Assembly: GCA_947311845.1 (NCBI GenBank) | Contig: CAMZMU010000069.1 | Location: forward strand, 7,528,629-7,592,628 | DNA from: Poa pratensis | Lineage: Eukaryota; Streptophyta; Magnoliopsida; Poales; Poaceae | Reading direction: 5' to 3' | Length of the DNA: 64,000 nucleotides | Shown here: positions 32,726-47,905 of the stretch, in pieces | Numbering within the stretch: position 1 is the first letter of the stretch | Layout: each line of letters starts with the position of its first letter | Made by a program: the position numbers and the translations under genes | The notes under the pieces: generated by a model | Told to the model about the DNA's origin: nothing | What the model saw: the letters and a program-made list of their open reading frames with translations, nothing else | Database searches by the model: none

Positions 32726-34800
32726 TTAAACATCTTCCTGCCCCGTAGGTACCCTGGTAAGGAAAAGAGCGTGCGGCTTTGTGGCGAATTTTTGACAGCC
32801 GATGCACCTTTTGACTATGTCCTCCGCGTCTTTGAGTGCTGTGGGCCAGTAGAAGCCTGCGCGAAAGGCTTTGGCTACGAGTGATCGACTGCTGGCGTGA
32901 TGCCCGCAGGTACCTGCATGAATATCACGAAGGATGGCTTGGCCATCTTCAAATGCTATGCAACGTTGGAACATACCTGATACGCTACGCTTGTATAGTT
33001 CGCCGTTGATGATGGTGTATGCTTTAGATCGTCGAGTCACGCGTCGTGACTCTGTTCTGTCTTCAGGTACCTCGCCGCGGAGTATGTATGCGAGGAAAGG
33101 TTGAGTCCATGTTGGCTGGATGAGGAGCACCTCGACTAGCGGGTCCTCTGTGCTAGGTGCTAGCTCGATGAGCCATTTTGTGACTCGCCCAGTTGCGTTG
33201 GGATTTGTGAGGATGTCTCTGATCCCTGAGGTGCTGATTACAGTGATCGGGTGCTCTGCGAAGTAGTGCATCAACTTCCTTGAGGACATGAACACGGCGT
33301 AGGCCAGTTTTTTATAGTGCGGGTACCACTGCTTTGATATGGAGAGGACTTCACTCAAGTAGTAGACTGAGCGTTGTATGCTTTGGGCGTGTCCTTCCTC
33401 CATGCGTTCGACCACCAGTACGGTACTTACCACCCTGTTAGTTGCGGAGACATACAGGTATAGTGGCTCACGTTCCCTCGGTGCGACGAAGATTGGAGGG
33501 CTTGTGAGGACTCGCTTGAGCTCCGTGAAGGCTGCTTCGGCTTCTGGCGTCCACTCGAATTTGTCTGCTTTCTTCATCAGCCGATAGAACGGGAGTGCTT
33601 TTTCGCCCAGTTTGCTGATGAATCGGCTGAGTGCTGTTACTCGACCTGCTAATTTTTGTACGTCATGGAGCTTTGAAGGCCTTTGCATTGTCAAGATGGC
33701 CTTTATTTTCTCCGGGTCCGCCTCGATTCCACGAGCCGAGACTAGATACCCAAGGAGCTGCCCGGCTGGCATGCCGAACGTGCACTTCTTCGGGTTGAGC
33801 TTGATGTGGAAGCGTTTGAGGTTTGCGAACGTCTCTCGCAAGTCATCGAGTAGTGTGTTTTCCTCCCTTGTTGTTATGACGATGTCGTCTATGTAGATCT
33901 GGACGTTTCGCCCAATTTGCTTCTTGAGTCAGTCTTGCATCATGCGCTGGTAGGTTGCGTCAGCGTTCTTGAGCCCGAAAGACATAGTTGTGTAGCAGTA
34001 GACCCCGAGTGGGGTTATGAACGCCGTTTTCTCTTCATCTTCTTCCTTCATCCTTATCTGGTGGTAACCTGAGTAAGCGTCCAGGAAGGACAGGCGAGCG
34101 CACCCGGCGGTGGAGTCGACGATCTGGTCGATTCGAAATAGTGGAAAATGATCCTTTGGAAAACATTTATTGAGTGCTGTGAAATCTACGCACATCCGAA
34201 GGATATCTGTGTGCTTCTTCTCTACAAGTACGGGGTTAGCTACCGATTGTGACTTCTTGATTTCTCTGATGAAACCTGCTGCGAGTAGTCTGTCGACTTC
34301 AGCTTCGACTGCGGTTCTTTTCGGGCCGGATATGCGGCGCTTTGTTTGCTTGACTGGCTCAGCATATGGAAATAATTGGAGAGAGTGCTCGGCAAATTCC
34401 CTGGGAATACCTGGCATGTCAGCTGGACACCACGCAAATATATCCCAGTTCTCACGGAGGAATTCGACGAGCGCGCTTTCCTATGCGATAGGCAGACTCG
34501 AAGAGACATTGACTGTCTGTGTCGGATCAGTCGGGTGCACCTGATGAGACCTTGTGTCATTGGTGGCATTGAATGCTCTGTCGACTGCCACCTTCTTGTG
34601 CTCCGGCATAAGTGTTCGATCGTTGGAGACCGCTAGATCGGCGAGTGTTGCTTCCATGCCGAACATCTCAGAGATTTTGCTAAACTCTCGGTCACAAGAA
34701 TCGGACTTTTGGAAGTTTCCTCTGACTGTGATTACTCCTTTTGGTCCAGGCATCTTCAGTTGAAGGTATGCGTAGTGTGGGACTGCCATGAATCGAGCGA
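32726..34800 (-). pseudogene. Pol of the RIRE2-like element (RT, RNase H, H2C2 zinc domain; no integrase core)
   Basis: Reading leftwards: linker and RT start near 34480, the LNKCFPKDHFPLFRIDQIVD block, SFLDAYSGYHQI, the catalytic YIDD near 33890, then RNase H up to VTKWLIELA. A stop interrupts RT at about 33927 (after MMQD) and another frame break lies near 34480. At about 33160 the protein passes directly from the end of the first RNase H-connection region to PTWTQPFLAYILRGEVP, normally found beyond the second (archaeal-like) RNase H of Tat elements, so that domain is deleted in frame. After the H2C2-type zinc block (HASSRSLVAKAF, then RCIGCQKFA) the frame stops at 32726. The integrase catalytic core is missing. 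Confidence 0.87.
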
Positions 34801-35498
34801 ACGTTGGGCGTCCAAGTATGGCGTGGTATTGTGACTTCCAGTCGACGACTTCGAAATCAATCGACTGTCCTGAAGTGGTTTTTGTCCCCGAACGTAAAGT
34901 CGAGTTGTATGGTGCCTTCTGGGCTTATTGCTTTGCCTGGGACGATACCGTGAAAGGTATTTGAGGATTTTGGCAGGTTTTCGGCTGACCTGTTCATTTT
35001 GCGTAGCGTATCCGTGAAGATGATGTTTATGCCGCTGCCCCCATCCATGAAGACCTTGGACATGGCGTAACCTCCAATTTGGGCATCGAGTACCAGAGCA
35101 GAGTGCCCTGGATGAACTACCGATGGTGGGTGGTCTTCTCTGCTGAAGCTTATTGCAGTTTCGGATCCCTTCAAGAATTCAGTTACGGCAGGAGGTGACA
35201 TGACCGCCATATTTACTTGTCGAGTGCGTAGTTTTTGCTCCATGTTGGAAGGGCGACCTTTCTGTATCATGTACATCTGCCCTTGGGGCGGAGGGTACTG
35301 AGGTTCGTCTACCCGAGGTACGGGTTGTATGGCACCCGCGATATTTCTGCATGCGGCAGGCTGTGGTGGTGGAGGTGGTGCCATCAGAACGGGCACATTG
35401 TTTGGCTGAGGTGCAGGTGCGGGTGCATGTGCGGCTGTTGCCTTTCTGAGTTGCATGTATTCAGATACTAGTTGGTTGAATTCTCTGCAGTTCTGCAT
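34481..35498 (-). pseudogene. Aspartic protease region of the RIRE2-like element
   Basis: The frame 34857-35498 contains a proline-rich linker and a retroelement protease with the active-site motif DGGSG (MDGGSGINIIF) near 35040, following HPGHSALVLDAQIGGYAMSKV. A frameshift near 34860 moves the continuation (MAVPHYAYLQLKMPGPKG) to frame 34481-34789. In the family this protease cleaves the gag-pol polyprotein; here it is separated from gag by a frameshift near 35480 and is not expected to be made intact. Confidence 0.82.
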
Positions 35499-37903
35499 TC
35501 ATCTTGTCATCGAATGATCGTTCGTTTTGTGCGCCGGAGCGCGACTTGCGCCAATCTTTCTTCTTGTAGCTGTCGCTGCGTTGGTTGTGGTCTCGACTGT
35601 CCCGGCGATCATCTCGACTGTCCCGTCGATCTTCTGACCGTCGGTCGGTTCTGTCTTGGTCATTGCGGGGTGTGGAGAATCTAGCCGCCATGAATTCGGG
35701 TCTGTCGTCGTCGTAGTGACGTTTTGAACGTTTGCACCTCCGATCGTCTCTGTACGAGTCCCTGCGGTTTCGACTGCCGCTATCATGATTGTCACGGGGT
35801 GAGGACCCGCGTGTGGTGCGCGCCATGTCTTCTCCGTCTGCCCATTCAGTCGCGATCTTTAGGAGGTTAGCCACAGAGGTTGGCTTTTGGCGACCGAGTG
35901 CTTCTTTGAAATCTCGCCTGGCGAGGCCCATGATGAAAGCATCCATGGCCATATCTTCTGAAATTACTCCAACTGAGTTGCGTATCTCAGTCCATCGTCG
36001 GATGTATGACCTCAACGCTTCGTCCGACCGTTGAATGCAGGCTCTCTGTTCTTCGAACGTTTTTGGTCGCTCACATAGAGGCTCGAAGTTTTTTATGAAG
36101 TCTGCGCGGAAGTGATCCCACGAGTCGTATGTTGATGGAGGTAGAGACTTGAGCCAGTCGCGGGCTGTGCCTTCGAGCATGAGTCATATGTATTGCATGG
36201 CTGTGGTATTTGTGCCTCGTTGGCACGAGACAGCCAGTCTGTATTCTTCCAGCCATCCTGAAGGTTCCTGTCGACCCGTGTATTTGGGCTGTTCAGATGT
36301 GAGTTTGAACCCTTTGGGCATCCGTGTCCCGCGGACGCGTCGAGTGAAGCACAGAGCTCCGCATGGCTCAGACTCCTGATCAGAGTACGACTCGCTACTG
36401 TAAGATCTGCGTGATCTGCTTCTGGAGCTGCGCCGGCGTGAGCCGCTCCTTTCCTTCGAGTGGTGACTGCGACCACTACGATTATGCTCTTCACGACGCG
36501 GGTTTACTATGGCATGGTCTCGACTCCCTCCTGGAGTTTTTGGGATTTGACGTATGGCCTTCGCCGCTAAGGCGAGTGATTTGATCTGTTGGCGATGTAG
36601 TTTTGCATTGGAGTCATCCGCTGGAGGCTTGATTGCCTCTAGGTATGCTGCAGCAGTAAAAAGGGCACCCGCAGCTGTTTTGGGTACTGGCACTCCTTCC
36701 TCGTCGAATGTCATGAAAGAGTGGCCTAAGTTGCGGGTGAGTGCTTCCCTCTCATCTTCCGTGAGGCATGACAACCTTGATCTGGGTCTTGTGTCTGCTC
36801 GCCCGGTGGAGCTCAGGGAGAGCTGTCTTCTCCGTGCACTCGACAAGCTAGCTTGCTTTTTACGTTCTTCGAGTGTTGCTCTGATCTGCTGCAGTCGAAG
36901 TGATTCCTGCCGGTTGAAGTACTGGAAGGTCAACATCTCCTCTCGTGTTGCGTCCACTGGCATCATTGTGCACTCCTTGATGACTTTATATGCTTTTACT
37001 GCCATCTCAGCAGTAATTGTGAGATTTGTGACTCCATCCGGCATAGTAACTGTGCACGGGAATTCTGTAGGCCTACGACTGGCCGCAATATCAGATGATT
37101 CTGCGGCGAAGGCAACGTAAACCTGCTGGGGTATCACCCGAGGGTATGTGTATGTGTTTTCGAGTCCCGTCATGGACTCGACGTCTTCATCGAGACTCAT
37201 ATCAGAGTCAGTATGCCAGTCGAACAGCCCATCTGGACGAAGCTCACCGTCGACGTGTTCAGCGCCTATGCTCATCTCGGTGTCGGCGAAGTTGTTATGG
37301 ATCTCGAAGTCGAGCTTGTTGTTGGTGCAGATCTCGGAGTCAACGTGGTTGTCGATATGAGTTTCGGGCTCATCGAAGTCGCTGAAGGAGGTACTGCAGT
37401 CGAAGCCATCCTCGAGTGGAAGATTGAGCTCGGGATCGTTTGTGCGGTATGCTGATTCTTTCGCAATGAACTCGTTGATCTCTCGAGTCGACATGGTTGT
37501 TGCAGACGAAGAGGCCGCAATCGATGGAGCCTCGAGTGCGGAAGTCACGAGTTGGCATGGATCTGTCAAGTCCTGCATACCAATCTTGTTTACGAAAAAA
37601 TTGAACGAACCAACAGTTAAACCCAAACCTGACTCGAGATCAGCGAACGTCTCCTGGAATTCTGACGAGTGTGGCTCGAAGTTCATCAGAGGATCTGATG
37701 TGCTTTTTGTAGGTGAAGTTGGCGTGCTGCCGTTTGTCGAGTGAGTCGGCGAGTTGCCGTGTGCCGTCCGAGTCGGCGAGTTCTGGTTTATTGATGCAGC
37801 CGACGAGTTGCCGTTTGTAGATGCGATCGGCGAATCGCCGTTTTCCGATGGAACTGAAGAAACCGTGTGTCCAGCACTATTCTTTCCCACAGAGGGCGCC
37901 AAT
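35461..37903 (-). pseudogene. Gag of the RIRE2-like element
   Basis: Two blocks in one frame, 36184-38049 (reaching into the LTR) and 35461-36180, are separated by a single TGA at 36181-36183 in a CpG context. The upstream block has an Asn/Ser/Thr/Pro-rich N-terminus, many acidic residues and an Arg/Ser stretch (GSRRRSSRSRSRRSY). The downstream block is the capsid-like Retrotrans_gag domain (TARDWLKSLPPSTYDSW, then FEEQRACIQ and SYIRRWTEIRNSV), followed by a long Arg/Asp-rich tail with repeated DRRDSRD. A zinc knuckle is not obvious. The frame is open across the primer site into the LTR, but the real start should lie inside the element. Confidence 0.85.
37883..37902 (-). promoter_or_regulatory. 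Primer-binding-site region of the RIRE2-like element
   Basis: The minus strand next to the 5' LTR reads TTGGCGCCCTCTGTGGGAA, the motif generally found at this place in RIRE2/Tat elements. The priming tRNA is not assigned here. Confidence 0.75.
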
Positions 37904-38398
37904 TGACGAGGGGTTAACTCATCAAATCCCATGGTTAAGGACCTAGGGTTGAGATTACGAGGGAGAGAACGTGGTAGAGCTGGTAGTTTCGTCGGCTGAC
38001 AAGCAAAAGCAGGGATTTTACCCAGGTTTAGGCCTCCGGAGAGTAACACCCTACTTCCTGCTTGTCTGGTATTGATCGTGTGAGATTATGCGGGCTACAA
38101 TGGGGTCCTGGCGAGATGCCGATCTCGCTAGGGTTTTGGTGATTCGAGTATTGCGTGTCCTGGATCGGCGGCCCTCCCAGCCTTTATATAATAGGCTGGG
38201 TCTCGGGAGTTCGCAACCGACTCAGATTACATGTAGGGAAAGCCTAAACCGACTATGCCTATGTCTAATCTTGGAGGATACTCCATCTTGTTGGTCCTTT
38301 CGTCATGGGCTTCATGTAGGCTCTTGATAGTTGGGAATTAGTCGACACGTGCACCAGGTACCCTTATGGTAGGGTACCCGGGATGTATATCCTTGTCA
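37904..38398 (-). repeat. 5' LTR of the RIRE2-like element
   Basis: Partner of 26615-27108, with the gag side and primer site on its left. The CCGGC duplication and the tail of host repeat copy B follow directly. Confidence 0.92.
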
Positions 38399-38431
38399 CC
38401 GGCCAATAGCTTAAATTAAAGGATATTTAAA

Positions 38432-38800
38432 TGAAAAGCATCATCATCATTGTAAGAGGCAGAAAACTATTTTTTCATAACAAGATTAAGCAAAGCAGGT
38501 TTAATTTCATAAAATTCTGCCTTAAAAGTAGGTGGAGCAATTTGTGCGCATATGAAATCATCATTATTAGTACTTGTAAAGTCACAATGCTTGGTGTTAT
38601 TAGCATTGGTATCCATAATGACAAGATAAAAGAAAAATACTAGGTGCGAAAAGTTTAATTTTTGTGTGTGTTTTTTTAAGCAAGCAAATTAAAGTAAGAT
38701 AAAAAGTAACTAAGAATAGTAACAAAGGAGTAAAGAGGAATAGTGTAGGTCCCTTTGCTGGAACTTTATATTTCCCGGCAATGGCGTCAGAAATTCTTCT
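38432..38800 (-). mobile_element. Primer-side internal fragment of a tRNA-Asp-type LTR element
   Basis: AT-rich, non-coding. Positions 38771-38789 read TTTCCCGGCAATGGCGTCA, the complement of a tRNA-Asp primer-binding site with about three mismatches, placed 11 bases from the LTR at 38801 just as in the 3860-10420 element. Confidence 0.65.
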
Positions 38801-40319
38801 TGATGCGTCTCAGTGACGTTGTTGGGAAACCCCAAGTGGAAGGTATGATGTAGACAACAGGAAGTATTTCTCTCGATTGACAACCAAGGTTTATCCAACC
38901 AGTAGGAATACAAACGCTCAGCAAAGTTGAAGTGGTACCTGCACACAAGACACAAAACTCTTTGTCCCCAACGTTCCAGGAAGGCTTTCAACTTCCCGTC
39001 TCGCCAAACTTATAACTTCGATCCAGATTTCAGACGTACTACGTAGCTTTTTCCCTAAGAGACCATAGATTTATCGAATCCGGAAAGTAGGTGCTTGGCA
39101 ACATATTAATAACAAGTCTAAGAAAGCTAAAATAAGTTTTGTTTACCGGACCAATCTCATTCTAAAATTGGTCTGTATCAAAAGTTTAAAATAGGTCAGG
39201 GTTTAAGGTTTCACCTTCAGCTGTGCATAGATATATGGACATGAGATAAGATGAAGCTAAGTTAGTGATAAATAATTCATATGATAACAGGGATATACAT
39301 GAGCAATGCGTATTGTGTCACCATAGCCTCGCATGACGTGAGTACAAATGGATACATTTGTCCACCTCGGCCCTATTCCATCTTGCGGAGTTGCCTCGGT
39401 TATTATGATTAAATACACAAAAGCATTAAGTTTAAGGACGTCACTGTTGTTTTCCAAAGGATCACATCCGGCTATTGTACCCCCCTTACTCTCACCAGGT
39501 TTCACGCATAGCCTTCCATTCTCCCCTGCTCGATGCTCTACCTTATATCACTATTTGGGGTATTGGGTACCTGACAAGTCCTAGTAGCGAGGCATTGGCA
39601 AGAGACATATAAATCATAAAGAACTATTTAAACTAATATCCCATTGGTTAGATTACACATACGTTGCGAGCCTAGGCCTCAACCCCCAGCCCGAGTGGAC
39701 TACTCACACATCGCAATCATATCAGCAATAGAAAACACGGTATAAAATAGTAGTTGCAGATAAATGATTGATAGTTCTTATAATGTTGCCAATCGCGATG
39801 AGATCTAAATTACAAGTAGAGTATGTCTATGGAGATGACTACGGTGATGGAGATGGTGGTGGAGCGATGACGGCGGCAGCACTTCGTGAGGGAATGGAGA
39901 ATGGCGGCTCTCTTTGGTGGAAGTTCCCTCTCCTTTTTATAGTAGCAGCGGACGGAAATAGGTTTTCGAGTCTCTTCTGTTGCGAATTGGACTTGAGCCC
40001 CTTCGTGAAGGATGCTTGGATTGACGGCGCGGATCCAACCGACATCGGTACGGCAGCCTACCGGTGGTCATTAAGTCTTGTTTCGCCAGGTTTTGGATCG
40101 TCTATATATTTGGCAACTCCCAAACAAATAATTATTCTAATAAATGCTTGATATTCGCCAGAATTTTATCCATAACTGTAAGAAAACAATTCACAAGGAG
40201 TTTTGCAAAATATATTGCACATTAATGATTAGTGGCGGGTATAGAGTGATATATCGTCATTTTCATGACAAATATACGGTTTAAACATGGATAAAGATGC
40301 GCATGATTTACACGCATCA
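38801..40319 (-). repeat. LTR of a tRNA-Asp-type element, with internal sequence on both sides
   Basis: It is bounded by TGATGCGTCTC and ACACGCATCA, giving inverted TGATGCGT/ACGCATCA tips. A primer-site-like sequence adjoins the left edge and the polypurine-like complement ACATCCCCAAG adjoins the right edge. A normal LTR has only one of these, so this LTR seems to be shared by two element bodies. Content is non-coding; ORFs such as 39768-40151 have no recognisable features. Confidence 0.72.
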
Positions 40320-41587
40320 ACATCCCCAAGATTAAAGCTTGATCGTCCCGAGCAAGAAACAACAGAAATCAGAAGGAACTCGGAGTTTAAACCAAAATAA
40401 CGAGAAAGGGAGTTCACTTACAATTAGTAGTCTTAGATAGCCCACCACTCTTTTCAGCAGAAAGCTTAGCAATAGTAGTGTAATGACAATATATCATAGT
40501 AGTTTCGTTAAGCCAAGACAATTGTAATAAGACCTATATTAACATGGACAATTAGATTAGTAATAATTATTCTACTTCCTTTAGAAAACACTTGCCTGCC
40601 AAGGAACATTTAGGAATAATATAAACATAACAAATTAAAAGTGTGAGAGAATGTTATAAGAAGCATAGCATAAGGTAACTCATAAACACCCATTGAATTA
40701 AATTAAGTATCGCTAATGCTCTCTTCTTTTTCATTGACTTTCAAGAACTTTCAACTTAAGAGTAAAGAGACCATGCCAAATAGTGGTATATGTCAATCGG
40801 TATTGTGAAGCCTAGGTTGGCGTACCAAGTGCAACAAAGATGTTACAACTAGGATACACTCATGAGTCATGACTGATATTTGAGGTTTCCCTCAAGTATT
40901 TGATCGCTCTAGAGTTAGAGGAGTGTCCAACTTTGCTTAGATAAACGCAGACCCATGAGAAAGATGATACTCTTACCCATCATAACATTGCTGTTACAGA
41001 TGTTTAATCAACTCATGGCCTAAATCTGAGAATTAACTCTGAATAGATCGTTCATAGGCCAGCGGAGTTGTCAGCCTCCCATGGGGTGCGACAATGGTGT
41101 GGGACATGCATAAAGCAATATCAAACTTGTGATTTAACAAGGCAAAATTTGGCATGTTTCTCATTTACCGCTAAGCATATGTTCTATCAGACAATTCTTT
41201 TCAAAGGCAATATTCGAGTCAATTACATTAAGTGCTATGGGTTGAGTACCTCTCAAACTAGACTCTTAAAACAATTATCATCAACACTCAAGTCATCACT
41301 TGAAAGACTTTCTCTTGTTCTACTTGTTTATCAAATTAAAATTAAAGGCATGACTCGGTTAACTAAAAGAAAATAGAGTAAGAGCTACAAAAAAAATTAA
41401 CCATGTGAATAAAAATCTTACTCTATCCATCAATACTTATTTTCCACTAAATATGATAACTTAACAATTACTTCTATTAGCATAGGCATTTCAACCTTCA
41501 AATGTGGGGGTCGTAAGACATACCTCTTGTCAATGAAAATCTTTCTCTTCCTTAGGATGTGTTCCTTCAAAACTCAGACTTGACCAC
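40320..41587 (-). mobile_element. Polypurine-side internal fragment of a tRNA-Asp-type LTR element
   Basis: It begins ACATCCCCAAGATTAAAGCT and GATCGTCCCGAGCAAG, closely matching the internal start of the 3860-10420 element (ACATCCCCAAGCTTAA, GCTCGTCCTCGAG). AT-rich and non-coding. It is cut off at 41588 by an unrelated LTR. Confidence 0.68.
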
Positions 41588-42149
41588 TGTCGAAGGATAT
41601 AGTGATTCACGATCCCCGGCAATCTTACTTCCGGAGATCAGAAGCAAGTTTATTTGTTCGGCAGGCGGTGCAAGTCAACAAGTTAGAGTCGTAGACGAAA
41701 TAGATGAAGATCTCTCAGACTTTATTAATGGTGTGGCTACAAATCTAGTACAAAGGCTATCTCGGCGAGTTATAGGAGGTCTTGGCCAGAGATTATAGAC
41801 GTGGATCTAGGTCTAGGGTTTTACAGAGAGGGATGAGCGAAGCTTCCGCGTGTAATGTCCGTGGTGGTCTTGATGAAATCCTTCGATATATATAGGTAGA
41901 GGTGGTGCCTGATCCTTCATGCACCTAGGGTTCCCGTCTTTCCTTGTACGTTAAGTCTTGATTTTGTAGCCTTCCTTTGGTGTAGTCCGTGACCAGGAGA
42001 TCTCCATAGAGCCTTGGTGTAGTACGGCAGGTCTTAGGTCGGTGGAGAAGCTTCTGGAGAAGAGCTACCGGCGGGGAGTCTTGGACGTCGTGGGCTGAAA
42101 AGTGGTATAGGCCCATGAGGTTAAGGCCTAAACCCACTCCTATCCGACA
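41588..42149 (-). repeat. 3' LTR of a second Tat-like gypsy element (562 bp)
   Basis: It is bounded by TGTCGAAGG and TATCCGACA (inverted TGTCG/CGACA tips). AGCCCCCGATCAGTACTTG at 42150 is nearly the same polypurine-tract complement as next to the RIRE2-like LTR at 27109. That makes it the 3' LTR of a minus-strand element of the same broad type. The matching 5' LTR is not in the window. Confidence 0.7.
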
Positions 42150-42480
42150 AGCCCCCGATCAGTACTTGCAATAAGTTGGCTGGTGTCTTGTTTGTGCAGC
42201 TCTGCTTCTGGTCGACCTTCTTCTGATGAAACCTTCAGCTCTTGTCTTGTTGCTCCAGGGATCAGGTCTTGACGTTGTCTTGTTTCGCGTCGCATGACCT
42301 TCTTCTCAGGTCTTTTGAACCTTCTAAGGATGTTTTGGATCTGGGTGGCAGACCTCGACGTAGTCCTGAAAATAATCTTAGTAGTAATGCGAAAGAAGTA
42401 ATTTTTCTGTAGCATATTTTACCTTTGCGCCTGAGAAGGCTTTTCATGATGGAGGTGTTCTCCGTGAAGACTTGCCTCCG
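42150..42480 (-). mobile_element. Remnant internal sequence of the second Tat-like element
   Basis: Non-coding and rich in CTTCT/CTTGTC, following the polypurine tract. No gag, pol or antisense ORF is present. The right limit is approximate. Confidence 0.45.
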
Positions 42481-46783
<4,303 letters not shown>

Positions 46784-47104
46784 GTGATAGCCACAACGTG
46801 TTTCAAGTGTGCGGGCGGCTCCATCCACTATTGGGTTCATTGTTTTTCCTTTTTCTTTTTTGCGGGAAGTCTCTGATCGGTTTCTTTATTAGCATGTAAG
46901 AGCAAGTCCAGCAGTTCCTCTATATGGACTCCCCTATATGTCCATATAGGGGACTCCCCTAAAAAGATTCCTCCCTATATTTTTGTCATCTCCAGCAGTT
47001 CCCCTATATCATCTCCCCTATATCACATTCAACTATATTTAAACAATATTTCGTAACTAACTTCATGACGGTTATTTCTGTAACCGTCGTAATTCGTACG
47101 GCAG

Positions 47105-47245
47105 TATCTCCAACGGATAGTTTTGAACAACAATATTTCTAACGGCTAGATTTTGAACAGTGTATTTTAAACGGCTAGTTTTTGAACAGTGTTGTTTCTA
47201 ACGGCTAGTATTTTAACAGTGTTTTTTCTAACGGCTATTTTCAGG
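47105..47245. repeat. Short tandem array in the Harbinger element
   Basis: Four to five imperfect units of about 33-37 bp, each with (T)CTAACGGCTAG and TTTTGAACAGTG, end where the plant-like sequence GTGTATATATACAGC begins. Confidence 0.75.
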
Positions 47246-47267
47246 TGTATATATACAGCTCCATCTC

Positions 47268-47516
47268 TCACATCTCCCTCACACCTGGTTCTGTCTCTAC
47301 AATCGGATCTTGAGTTACCTCAAGGTATGCATCTGTCAACACCTCGTCCTCATGCACAGTGAATTTTTTTCCTTTCTTCGCGCTTGATCTCACAGGAGGG
47401 GTAGGTCCTTGATCTCCACTGACATCCGTATGATGTGTTTCTCCCCAACTCAGATTAACATCACTCAAATCAACACCACCGCTCAAAAGCTCAAAATATG
47501 ATGGATCCGCCATCAA
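47268..47516 (-). pseudogene. Harbinger ORF1 (Myb/SANT-like) fragment
   Basis: 82 codons on the minus strand. After an acidic, Ser-rich start (SYFELLSGGVDLS) comes KKGKKFTVHEDEVLTDAYLE, the beginning of the Myb/SANT-like domain typical of plant PIF/Harbinger ORF1 proteins, and then VTQDPIVETEPG. It stops before the second and third helices. Intact ORF1 proteins help the transposase bind DNA and enter the nucleus; this truncated form lacks the complete DNA-binding fold. Confidence 0.7.
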
Positions 47517-47619
47517 ATCTGTTCAACACAAGCAGCAGCAAAATTAGTAAAATAGCAGCAAAACAAAATTAGTAAAATAGGAGCAAAATTAGTAAAATAG
47601 CACAGCAGTACATTCATAT

Positions 47620-47905
47620 TTTGCTTGCACAACTAGCTAAACTGCAATTTTATCTACTCTTTGCACAACTAGCTGCACCAATCAACACCAAAATTGGTCA
47701 GCAATTTTATCTACTCTTTGCACAACTAGATGCACCAATCAACACCAAAATTGGACAGCAATTTTCAAGCAGTAGCAAAATTGAAGGTAGTATAGCTATC
47801 CCCTCCCGTCCTCCTAGCAAAATTGGACAGCAATTTTCAAGCAGTAGCAAAATTGGACAGCAATTTTATCTACTCTTTGCACAACTAGCAGTAGCAAAAT
47901 TTTCA
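47620..47905. repeat. AGCAAAATTGGACAGCAATTTT tandem array
   Basis: A block reading TTTATCTACTCTTTGCACAA recurs near 47648, 47706 and 47866, and the linker CAAGCAGTAGCAAAATTG recurs near 47768, 47837 and 47902. The spacing near the start is about 58 bp. It lies inside the Harbinger element and gives a low-complexity ORF that is not a gene. Confidence 0.75.

Larger units (their letters stand above)
26615..38398 (-). mobile_element. RIRE2/Tat-like Ty3-gypsy retrotransposon, defective
   Basis: LTRs at 26615-27108 (494 bp) and 37904-38398 (495 bp) start TGACGAGG and end CTTGTCA. The target duplication CCGGC is perfect (26610-26614 and 38399-38403). Gag and pol read leftwards, while a long spliced ORF between pol and the 3' LTR reads rightwards, a hallmark of RIRE2, Grande and other Tat-clade elements. 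By eye the LTRs differ at about 19 sites plus one indel, roughly 96% identity, so the insertion is older than the Reina element at 52 kb. Coding is broken by stops, frameshifts and two domain losses (RNase H2 and integrase). Confidence 0.93.

Noticed and set aside
36181..36183. The TGA between the two gag blocks as a programmed readthrough site
   Set aside because: The context is a CpG-derived CGA-to-TGA change in an element with many other stops and frameshifts; decay is simpler.
41611..41622. GATCCCCGGCAA, another partial tRNA-Asp match
   Set aside because: Only 12 bases match, it lies inside an LTR of another family, and no LTR edge follows; probably chance.
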